Part shown: one piece after another, positions 1-5,966 of the stretch
Position numbering within the stretch: the stretch's first letter is position 1
How the letters are laid out: every line of letters begins with the position of its first letter
DNA from: Bdellovibrionales bacterium
GTDB taxonomy: Bacteria; Bdellovibrionota; Bdellovibrionia; Bdellovibrionales; UBA1609
Length of the DNA stretch: 5,966 bases
Assembly (NCBI GenBank): GCA_027451425.1
Contig: DAIDJH010000126.1
Span: 1 to 5,966, forward strand
Direction: 5' to 3'
The notes under the pieces: model-generated
What the model was told of the DNA's origin: nothing
Seen by the model: only the letters and a program-made list of their open reading frames with translations
The model's database searches: none
Program-made: the position numbers and the translations under genes

Positions 1-1
1 C

Positions 2-2632
2 TTCCCAAAAGATTCTAAGATGGATCAGGCCCTTTTCTTTTTGGGTTACAACTATTTTGAGCTGGGTGACACGAAAAAAGGCGAATACTACTACTTGCAG
101 TTAACCAATAAATATCCGAATTCCATGTATGTCGCTGAGTCTGATTTTGCGCTCGGCGAGTATTATTTTGATAATAATCATTTTAAGAAAGCACTTACAT
201 ATTATGGGCGGGTGGCGTCGAATCCGCACAATCGGCTTTATTCGTTTTCGATGTATAAAATGGCTTGGTGTTACTACAAGCTAAATGATCCGCGAAAAGG
301 TTTGAACTATCTCCAGCAGGTCATATTGGATGGGCGTAGGGCCAAGGGGCGACACGATCACTCCATTGGCGGCATCGGACGTATCCGTCTTGCCACTGAA
401 GCTGTTAAAGATCTTATCGTCTTTTTTGCTGAAGCTGGCGATGTGCGAATGGCACGGTCGTATTTTACATCCGTCATCGGACCGCATAGCGCCAACGATA
501 ATCTCCGAAAGCTTGCTTATTTCTACATTGATATCGGCAACCGCGGGAGTGCGCGCTACGTCTTTCGTGATTTGATCGCTCACGACCCCGACGCCGTGAA
601 GTCATTTGACTACCAATACGCCATTGTCAAATCGTATAGCCAGTCAGGGAACCCGCAAATTTTTAAACAAGAATTGAATACCTGGATTCAAGAGTTTGGT
701 CCCGGCAGTCCATGGCAGCAAGCCAATCGCAATAACCGCCCGGTCGTCGCGAAAGCCAATCAATTGATGGAATCACTTTTGCGTAATCGTGTGCTTCTCA
801 ATCATGAGGTGGCGCAAAAAACGCAAGTGAAAGCTGCGTACTTGCGGGCGCAAGCGGGGTACGAGCTTTATTTCCGCACTTTTCAGCAGAGCCCGAAAAT
901 GGACGAAATGCACTTCTTCTATGCCGAACTGCTTTACGATCGGCATGAGTACAATCGAGCCGCGCTTCACTACACATGGGTTGTCAACAATGCGCCGAAG
1001 TCGTCCTACTATAGTAAGGCACTTCTCAACGCGCTTTTGTCTTACGAAAAGCGTGTGCCCTCCGACGCCAAGATCAGAAAGCTTGTGGGCAATTCAAATA
1101 AATATATTCCATTCCCTCCGTCCGTTGTCGCGTTTGAGGGAGCTGCCAAACGGTATCTTGCGAGCAACCCAAAGGGGAGTGACGTCGTAGCCGTCAAATA
1201 CCGCCTTGGGGCTTTGTACTATCTCTTCAACCACTTTGACGATGCGATCACGTACTTGAACGATATCATCGAGCACTACCCAACGACACCGTATGCGAAG
1301 TATGCCGCCAATCATTTGCTCGACATCTACAATTTGAAAAACGATTACGCCGGGTTAGAAAAAACTGCCGATAAAATTTTAAAAATTCCAGCTCTGGCGC
1401 ATTCAAGTGTCGGGACGCAGATTCACGAAATCAAACTCAAAACAGAATTCAAGTTGGCAAAAGATCTCGAAAAGAAAAAGGATTATAATGGAGCTGCGCG
1501 CGCCTACGAGGGATTTGCTAATCGTAATTTGGGCAATAACTTGGCTGCCCCGGCCTTATTTAATGCCGCCGTGAACTACGAACGCGCCAATCAACTTTTG
1601 CAGGCGATGGGCATTTATGCAACGTTAGCCACTGGTCGTGCGGTTGGTCGTGCGAAGGTACCAATGGATATTCGAAAAAAATCGAGCGAGTTCTTGCCCG
1701 TGCTGTATGAAAAAACAGGGCAATATCCTCAAGCGGCGCGAGCCTATGAAGCTTATGCGGCGGCCAACCCCAAACTGCCGCTTGCGCTCGAGTACCGTTA
1801 CAACGCGGCATTGATCTTCGACGGGTTGAACGACTATTCGCCGGCTCTTCGAAATTACCAAATTTATTTTAATAAAAAGCGCGGGCAGGATCGGAGCGAG
1901 GTGTTGTTCCTGATGGCGAAGTTGTACGAGCGATTGGGTGAGACAAGTAAAGCCATCGCGGAGTTCAATCAATACCTGCAGTACGGCCCGAGTAATCGGG
2001 CGGGAGTCGTCGAGGCGACATACAGCGTTGCCAAACTTGAAGAAAAATTGAGGAATGTTAAGTCGGAACAAAAGTGGTTGCGTAAGACCGTTGCTATCCA
2101 GCGGCGGCTCACGCGCCCCAGTCAGCCGGTCGGAGTTTCATTCGCCGCACGGGCCAAATATAAACTGGTTTACCCAACATATCAGGAGCTTGTCGCTATC
2201 CATATTCCGAAGAATCCGGCGCGACAAAAGACGGCGCTGACGAAAAAGCTTGCGGTCTTGGGTCAGCTCCGCAAGCAACTGAAAGTGGTGATCAACTACA
2301 ACGATGGGCCGGAAATTGTATCGGCACTGACGTTACTTGGGCAGGCGCTGCAGAATATGTACAATTCGATTGTAAATGCACCGCTGCCAAAAGGTTTAAA
2401 GCCGGACGAGATCAAACAGTATAGGGCGTTACTGCAACAAAAAGCGCAACCGTTCAAAACCGAAGCGCTGCAAACGTATCAGACGGCTATTTCAAAAGGG
2501 AGTGAGCTCCAGGCGTACACTCCCACGCTAACGGTCGCATTGAAAAATCTGAGTACTATGAAGGGCGAATCACACCTTGATTTAGGGACTCGCGTTATGC
2601 CCACAAAACTGCCAGATACGATGGGGCTTTGA
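2..2632 (+). CDS. gltD: Large TPR-repeat envelope protein, GltD-like (5' end missing)
   Basis: The frame is open to the left edge: six codons (FPKDSK) precede the first ATG at 20, and TPR helices begin at once, so the true start and any signal peptide lie upstream. At least 876 residues are present. Counting from the ATG at 20, TPR-like helix pairs recur at about 1-33, 40-73, 74-100, 160-190, 296-325, 393-420, 557-585, 592-620 and 626-656, with the usual pattern of aromatic residues, small residues and NP/YP turns (for example HYPTTPYAKYA near 419). The last 140 residues are helical, with a PLPKGLKPDEIKQY segment (789-801) followed by KAQPF and an alanine/glutamine-rich helix, which I associate with large deltaproteobacterial TPR proteins of this type. 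In the Glt family, GltD (AgnA) is a long TPR scaffold thought to act in the periplasm. The assignment rests on size, repeats and the following gltE-F-G order. A generic TPR protein is the alternative if context is ignored. Confidence 0.72.
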   Translation, partial: FPKDSKMDQALFFLGYNYFELGDTKKGEYYYLQLTNKYPNSMYVAESDFALGEYYFDNNHFKKALTYYGRVASNPHNRLYSFSMYKMAWCYYKLNDPRKGLNYLQQVILDGRRAKGRHDHSIGGIGRIRLATEAVKDLIVFFAEAGDVRMARSYFTSVIGPHSANDNLRKLAYFYIDIGNRGSARYVFRDLIAHDPDAVKSFDYQYAIVKSYSQSGNPQIFKQELNTWIQEFGPGSPWQQANRNNRPVVAKANQLMESLLRNRVLLNHEVAQKTQVKAAYLRAQAGYELYFRTFQQSPKMDEMHFFYAELLYDRHEYNRAALHYTWVVNNAPKSSYYSKALLNALLSYEKRVPSDAKIRKLVGNSNKYIPFPPSVVAFEGAAKRYLASNPKGSDVVAVKYRLGALYYLFNHFDDAITYLNDIIEHYPTTPYAKYAANHLLDIYNLKNDYAGLEKTADKILKIPALAHSSVGTQIHEIKLKTEFKLAKDLEKKKDYNGAARAYEGFANRNLGNNLAAPALFNAAVNYERANQLLQAMGIYATLATGRAVGRAKVPMDIRKKSSEFLPVLYEKTGQYPQAARAYEAYAAANPKLPLALEYRYNAALIFDGLNDYSPALRNYQIYFNKKRGQDRSEVLFLMAKLYERLGETSKAIAEFNQYLQYGPSNRAGVVEATYSVAKLEEKLRNVKSEQKWLRKTVAIQRRLTRPSQPVGVSFAARAKYKLVYPTYQELVAIHIPKNPARQKTALTKKLAVLGQLRKQLKVVINYNDGPEIVSALTLLGQALQNMYNSIVNAPLPKGLKPDEIKQYRALLQQKAQPFKTEALQTYQTAISKGSELQAYTPTLTVALKNLSTMKGESHLDLGTRVMPTKLPDTMGL

Positions 2633-2633
2633 T

Positions 2634-3542
2634 ATGACGGTAAAGCGATTGTGCCGAACTTTATTAATTGGAATGGTCGGACTGGCGCTTCTCAGTTGCG
2701 CGAGAACTCCGACGAGGAACTCTAGTGGTAAGTCTAGTGATTTGGCGCAAGCCTTCGGCTCAGATTCGAGCTCGGGCGCGAGGCCTTCGTCAACAACCGA
2801 GAGGCAGGGCCAGCCCAGTTCAGACGATTTTGCCGCGTCTCAGGGCGTGGCGAAGACTGATCTATTAGCTGTCTCCACCGCACTTAAAGATCGATCGGAA
2901 CCAAGGCTTATCAAGGCGGCTTCGAACGTGCTTAGCCGTGATCCGGGCCAAGTCGAAACACTCAACGCACTCGCCGTTTACTATTATCGAAGTAAGAAAT
3001 ACGGAATGGCAAAAATTTTACTCAAGCGCGCTCTCAAGGATCATCCGAACGAACCGGCGCTCTATAACAATCTTGGTGTTGTGTATCTTGAGCAGGGGCA
3101 TACGCAACGAGCCTTGAATTCGTTCAAGAAAAGCTTGGAGGTCAAACCTGGCTATCGTATTGGAGCGACCAATCTTAGCTCAATTTATTTAGATTACCGC
3201 GACTATAGTCGAGGTCTGGCGCCTCTTGAACAAAGCTACAAAGACGCTCGTTCGCAGCTTGAACGTGGTGACCCTTCAGCCGTGGCGATTGCCAATAACT
3301 ATGCCGTAGCTCTTATGGGAGTTGGCGAAGGCGGCAAGGCCAAGGATGTTTTTGACGAAATCGTGCACTCGAATCAGCAAAATCCAATACCGGTTTTGAA
3401 CGACGCGATCCTCTTGGTCGAGGTCCTGAAAAAGAAAAATGATGCGATTCGGGTAATAAGTAAATTAAAATTTATGACAGAGGACTCAAGCATCTTGAGG
3501 CGGGTATCGGCTCTTGAGCAAGAATTGGGGTCACAACAGTGA
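2634..3542 (+). CDS. gltE: TPR-repeat outer-membrane lipoprotein, GltE/AglT-like
   Basis: This 302-residue protein opens with a lipoprotein signal: basic n-region (MTVKR), hydrophobic stretch 9-20, and lipobox LLSC at 19-22. Cys22 would be lipidated. The next residue is Ala rather than Asp, which favours outer-membrane sorting by the E. coli rule. Residues 24-70 are a Ser/Gly/Pro-rich flexible tether. TPR units follow at about 107-140, 141-174 (YNNLGVVYLEQGHTQRALNS is a textbook TPR), 175-205 and 217-250, then a helical end. The ATG lies 1 nt after the gltD stop, with a GGGG Shine-Dalgarno at 2623-2626 inside gltD. The next in-frame Met (14) would destroy the signal peptide, so this start is secure. 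In Myxococcus, GltE (AglT) is a TPR protein of the gliding machine. By position and architecture this is its counterpart, probably holding the periplasmic complex to the outer membrane. Confidence 0.78.
   Translation: MTVKRLCRTLLIGMVGLALLSCARTPTRNSSGKSSDLAQAFGSDSSSGARPSSTTERQGQPSSDDFAASQGVAKTDLLAVSTALKDRSEPRLIKAASNVLSRDPGQVETLNALAVYYYRSKKYGMAKILLKRALKDHPNEPALYNNLGVVYLEQGHTQRALNSFKKSLEVKPGYRIGATNLSSIYLDYRDYSRGLAPLEQSYKDARSQLERGDPSAVAIANNYAVALMGVGEGGKAKDVFDEIVHSNQQNPIPVLNDAILLVEVLKKKNDAIRVISKLKFMTEDSSILRRVSALEQELGSQQ
3527..3530 (+). promoter_or_regulatory. Shine-Dalgarno for the GTG start of the gltF-like gene
   Basis: GGGG inside the end of the gltE-like gene lies 8 nt before the GTG at 3539. 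It supports this GTG as the start, as does the exported signal sequence that begins immediately after it. The GTG codon and the overlap suggest coupled, modest translation. Confidence 0.5.
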
Positions 3543-3835
3543 ATCGGCAACGCTACGCGCTCTCGCTCATTTTTGTTTTATCTTTTTTGGCTTCGCCAGT
3601 GGCGTGGTGTCAACAGGCGAAAACTAAATCTGGTGAGCGGACACAATCGATCAATTTCGAGGATGAACTCATCCAAGGCGATGTGAAAAAGCCGGATCTG
3701 CTATATTTACTGCAAAAGCGCGACTTCAATTTCAAGCGGCTCATCAAATTACGCGATAATTTTTTGCCGGAGATGAATCAAACAGCTGAGGACGTCGGTC
3801 GAGGCAACACGGGGACAAACGGCTCGAGGAAATGA
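3539..3835 (+). CDS. gltF: Small exported protein, GltF-like
   Basis: This 98-residue protein starts at a GTG that shares 4 nt (GTGA) with the end of the gltE-like gene. A GGGG at 3527-3530 sits 8 nt upstream. Right after the start comes a Sec-type signal: MNRQR, hydrophobic core 7-19, then ASPVAWCQQA. Cleavage after Cys24 (A-W-C) or Ala27 is plausible. Cys24 has Trp before it and so does not form a lipobox. The mature part is only about 72 residues and highly charged. Its ordered core is 39-80, with NFEDELIQG, then KKPDLLYLL, then FNFKRLIKLRDNFLPEM. The last 15 residues are Gly/Asn/Thr-rich and probably disordered. I recognise no enzymatic fold. The position between GltE- and GltG-like genes identifies it as the GltF slot, a small periplasmic component of the Glt core. 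The symbol rests mostly on gene order, since so short a protein gives weak homology evidence. Confidence 0.66.
   Translation: MNRQRYALSLIFVLSFLASPVAWCQQAKTKSGERTQSINFEDELIQGDVKKPDLLYLLQKRDFNFKRLIKLRDNFLPEMNQTAEDVGRGNTGTNGSRK
3826..3830 (+). promoter_or_regulatory. Misplaced GAGGA before the gltG-like start
   Basis: GAGGA lies only 1 nt before the ATG at 3832, too close for normal Shine-Dalgarno use (usually about 5-9 nt). The other purine-rich candidate, GGGGA at 3811-3815, lies 16 nt away and is too far. No other start codon is available, so initiation probably relies on ribosomes that have just ended the overlapping gltF-like gene (translational coupling through ATGA). Confidence 0.4.
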
Positions 3836-5691
3836 AAACACCGATTATCTTACGAATTTATCGTAACGGAAAGCTTGAGACGACTCGTCAATTTGACGTT
3901 GAGCAAGTCGTAATCGGAGCAAATCCAGACGCGCAGATATCTCTGCCGGCGGAGGGAGTTTCTCCTCTGCATGCCGTAATCGAAGAGCGTGACACCGGCT
4001 ATTACGTTGTTGATCTGGGGTCGACGGGCGGGACCTTTCTTGGTGACAAAAAAGTTTTCGATGAAGCTCTGAAGTCGGGCGATGCGCTAAAGGTCGGTCC
4101 TTATAAGATCGAGTTTTTCATCGGAGTGCCCAAGCCCGCACATGCTCCGCCGCCAGCCGCCCCGGCAAAAGTCACGCCGCCGCCGCCGCTGCCCGATGCG
4201 CCACCCGATGACAAGGCCACTCCCTCTGTTCGACGTGATATTGCCGCAAAGGGAGACGCACTGGCGAGGCGCTACAAAGCTTCGCGCGGGGCGGTCGTCG
4301 AAGTTGTTATCGCGTGGCAGGATATTGTTATCGATACTTACCATTTTCATGAAGCGCAGGTTGTGACGATTGGCTCCGATGAAAACGCGACGATAAATGT
4401 ACCGCTGCTCGGACTCAATCGCTCGGCTATGGCCCTTGTTGAAATTGCTGGCCAAGCCAAGGTTCACATCACTCACGAAATGACGGGTGATTATTATCGG
4501 GATGACGAGCATCTTTCTTTGGCGGACCTAAAAAGAAAAAATCGTGTCGTACAAAAAAAAGGTTCAGAGTCAGAATTTGAGCTCGCACAAGGTGAAATGA
4601 TCCGCTTGGGTCTTATGGGAGACCTGATTTCGATCTATATTCGTTATGTGCAAGAATCGGCAGTGCCGGTAATTGGGCCGCTGCTTGATCTTTCGACCTC
4701 TGAAGCGACAGCTGTTTTGACCTCAGCGGTGATAGCGGCGATTTTTGGACTTTACATGTTGATTTATAATCCTACGGCTCTGCAGGATGAGAAAAATATC
4801 GAAGAGCCCGCGCGTGTTGCGGTTATTCAATTCGATCGACCGAAAACAGTGGTGCCCGTTCAGGAGCAAGCCGCGCCCAAGAAAAAAAGAATCATAAAGG
4901 TCTCTGAGCATGCAAAGCAAACGACGACTCGTCGGGACTCGGGGCGCGCGGCTGAGTTAAAGCATATTGCGCGTACCAAAAAATCAGCCGTAGCATCTTC
5001 GATCGTCAAGCGTGGTGGTACCGTAAAAACCGGCAAAATGGCGGCGGGGCTTAAAACGAAAAAACCGCGCGACATAAAAAATTTGGGGCTGCTGGGTGTA
5101 TTCGGCAATCAAGGCACGCAGAAGCAGCTTTCGCGCGCGGCTGAAGGCGCCGGCGAACTCGTCGGCGACGCCAACCAAAAAACGGGCTACTCAGGTTCGA
5201 ATGAAGAGCGGGCTGGCGACCTGGGCGGTCGACTGAAAAATGTCGGCGCAAGCGGAAATGGCGCGGCCACGTATGGCATCGCCGGCGGCATCGGTACAAC
5301 CGGTAAGGGCACAGGTACTTACGGCGGGGGCTTGGGCGGGCTTGGCAAAAAAGGTCGCGTCGATCTCAACGTCGGCGACTCTGAAGCGGAATTTACCGGT
5401 AGCATCGACAAAGACGCCATACGCCGCGTGATTCGGGATAACAGAGCGCAGCTGCAATTTTGTTATGACCAGGCATTGCGGCGCAATTCCGATGTGTACG
5501 GCAAAATTGAATTACATTGGGAAATTGTGGACCATGGCCGCGCTGTTAATGTGCGCGTGAAGAGTAATTCGGTTGGAGATAGCAGAATGGGCAGATGTTT
5601 GGCGCGTGTCATCGGCGGTTTGACGTTTCCAGAGCCGCCGCCTGACACAGCGGCCGACGTGATCTACCCGTTTGTGTTTGCGATACAGTAA
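3832..5691 (+). CDS. gltG: FHA-domain inner-membrane protein with AgmX/PglI-type TonB-like tail, GltG-like
   Basis: This 619-residue protein is built in order as follows. An FHA domain spans about 5-97 (VVIGANPDAQISLP, SPLHAVIE, DLGSTGGTF). A Pro-rich linker covers 101-126. A second FHA-like beta domain covers about 154-273, with QVVTIGSDENATINVP echoing the first. One transmembrane helix lies at about 290-312. A Lys/Arg-rich stretch (349-413) and a Gly-rich linker (about 450-508) follow, then a C-terminal domain at 524-619 resembling the AgmX/PglI C-terminal (TonB_C-like) family. That tail shows IRRVIRDNRAQLQFCYDQAL, YGKIELHWEI, MGRCL and FPEPPPD, with Cys544 and Cys589 as a likely disulfide pair. 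Expected topology is FHA domains in the cytoplasm and the rest in the periplasm. GltG (PglI) in Myxococcus has this plan and is thought to link the cytoplasm and proton-driven motor to the periplasmic complex. The ATG overlaps the previous stop (ATGA). It is the only possible start: the in-frame TGA at 3787-3789 is followed by no other start codon. Confidence 0.85.
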   Translation: MKTPIILRIYRNGKLETTRQFDVEQVVIGANPDAQISLPAEGVSPLHAVIEERDTGYYVVDLGSTGGTFLGDKKVFDEALKSGDALKVGPYKIEFFIGVPKPAHAPPPAAPAKVTPPPPLPDAPPDDKATPSVRRDIAAKGDALARRYKASRGAVVEVVIAWQDIVIDTYHFHEAQVVTIGSDENATINVPLLGLNRSAMALVEIAGQAKVHITHEMTGDYYRDDEHLSLADLKRKNRVVQKKGSESEFELAQGEMIRLGLMGDLISIYIRYVQESAVPVIGPLLDLSTSEATAVLTSAVIAAIFGLYMLIYNPTALQDEKNIEEPARVAVIQFDRPKTVVPVQEQAAPKKKRIIKVSEHAKQTTTRRDSGRAAELKHIARTKKSAVASSIVKRGGTVKTGKMAAGLKTKKPRDIKNLGLLGVFGNQGTQKQLSRAAEGAGELVGDANQKTGYSGSNEERAGDLGGRLKNVGASGNGAATYGIAGGIGTTGKGTGTYGGGLGGLGKKGRVDLNVGDSEAEFTGSIDKDAIRRVIRDNRAQLQFCYDQALRRNSDVYGKIELHWEIVDHGRAVNVRVKSNSVGDSRMGRCLARVIGGLTFPEPPPDTAADVIYPFVFAIQ

Positions 5692-5699
5692 GTAAAAAA

Positions 5700-5705
5700 A
5701 GGGGG
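5700..5705 (+). promoter_or_regulatory. Strong Shine-Dalgarno for the TolQ-like gene
   Basis: AGGGGG ends 6 nt before the ATG at 5712. It is the best ribosome binding site in the window and lies in the only intergenic gap longer than 1 nt (20 nt, after a run of seven A). It suggests that the motor subunit is translated independently and perhaps at a higher level than the upstream genes, which start by stop/start overlap. That would fit the several-to-one stoichiometry usual for TolQ-type subunits. The stoichiometry link is inference. Confidence 0.7.
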
Positions 5706-5711
5706 AATTTT

Positions 5712-5966
5712 ATGGATCCAACAACTGCTACAGCTGCTGCAAATGCAGCCGTAGACGTCGCGAGCAAGTGCGATGCCTACAGTAATTTTATCACGTCATC
5801 GTTTTGCCAGGGTGGCACGGCGATGTACGTCATCGCATTCGTCGGTTTGCTCACCGCCCTGCTCATTATAGAGCGGTTTTTGGCGCTCAACCGGCTGGTG
5901 ATCGACAAAACGTCTCTTAATGAAAATTTATTTAGCCTAATTTTGCGCGGAGAGCTGCGCCAGGCC
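5712..5966 (+). CDS. aglR: TolQ/ExbB/MotA-family proton-channel subunit, AglR-like (3' end missing)
   Basis: Only the first 85 codons are present, with no stop before the right edge. The N-terminal 35 residues are Ala/Thr-rich and then polar. A GGTAMYV turn leads into a transmembrane helix at about 37-55 (YVIAFVGLLTALLIIERF), followed by ERFLALNRLVIDK and a cytoplasmic helix ending in LILRGELRQA. The pattern of G-G-x-x-M-Y, first helix, E-R-(F/L)-x-x-L, then a short R-G-(E)-x-x-x-A helix is typical of the start of TolQ/ExbB/AglR proteins; the channel-forming helices 2 and 3 would lie beyond the edge. Such subunits form a proton channel with TolR/ExbD-like partners and power envelope machines. 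Its place right after a GltG-like gene suggests it is the dedicated Glt motor (AglR-like). From this fragment alone it cannot be told from TolQ or ExbB, and the symbol depends on context. The start has a strong Shine-Dalgarno. Confidence 0.74.
   Translation, partial: MDPTTATAAANAAVDVASKCDAYSNFITSSFCQGGTAMYVIAFVGLLTALLIIERFLALNRLVIDKTSLNENLFSLILRGELRQA

Noticed and set aside
1625..2071. 148-codon open frame on the minus strand
   Set aside because: It lies entirely antisense to the TPR gene, whose helix pattern runs without a break through this region. The translation shows no domain-like pattern and I see no convincing start context.
2..2632. Internal DNA repeats in the large TPR gene
   Set aside because: The repetition is at the level of protein helices only. 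The codons have diverged, and I see no direct DNA repeat of useful length.
3608..3619. Cys24 of the GltF-like protein as a lipidation site
   Set aside because: The residues before it are V-A-W. Trp at -1 is not accepted in a lipobox, so a normal signal-peptidase I site is more likely.
4087..4512. 141-codon open frame on the minus strand
   Set aside because: It is antisense to the well-supported FHA gene and rich in Arg and Ile where the sense strand is Pro- and Ala-rich, as expected of a shadow frame.
5051..5457. Several overlapping minus-strand frames opposite the Gly-rich linker
   Set aside because: They arise from GGC/GCC-biased codons of the Gly-rich segment, are Arg- and His-rich, overlap one another, and show no recognisable protein pattern.
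5692..5711. A7-G5 tract between the GltG- and TolQ-like genes as a possible terminator
   Set aside because: There is no inverted repeat before it and no T-run on the sense strand. It is better explained as a spacer with the Shine-Dalgarno of the next gene.

Overview
The window is one gene-dense stretch on the plus strand holding five genes, two of them cut by the window edges. The order is: a large TPR protein (GltD-like, 5' end missing), a TPR lipoprotein (GltE-like), a small exported protein (GltF-like), an FHA-domain inner-membrane protein with an AgmX/PglI-type tail (GltG-like), and the start of a TolQ/ExbB/MotA-family proton-channel subunit (AglR-like). This order matches the gltD-gltE-gltF-gltG core of the Myxococcus xanthus gliding motility (Agl-Glt) envelope machine and its paralogues, here followed directly by a motor gene.

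The organism is probably a deltaproteobacterium in the old broad sense. A base composition near 50% G+C and the direct joining of scaffold and motor genes fit Bdellovibrionota (Bdellovibrio-like predators) better than high-GC Myxococcales. This is inference from gene content, with no rRNA or other marker in the window.

Layout: 2-2632 large TPR gene; 1-nt gap; 2634-3542 lipoprotein; 4-nt GTGA overlap; 3539-3835 small exported protein; 4-nt ATGA overlap; 3832-5691 FHA/TonB-like gene; 20-nt gap with a strong Shine-Dalgarno; 5712 to the right edge, TolQ-like gene. I see no promoter or terminator, so the window appears to lie inside one longer operon. No gene-free stretch exceeds 20 bases, and there are no RNA genes, mobile elements, CRISPR arrays or long repeats.

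How the parts would work together (inferred from the Glt family): the TolQ-like protein, with TolR-like partners probably encoded downstream, uses proton flow to drive the inner-membrane GltG-like protein. That protein has cytoplasmic FHA-type domains and a long flexible periplasmic arm ending in a TonB-like domain. The arm would pass force or a signal to the periplasmic and outer-membrane TPR proteins. Whether this copy serves gliding, surface assembly (as in the related Nfs spore-coat system) or a step of predation cannot be told from this sequence.
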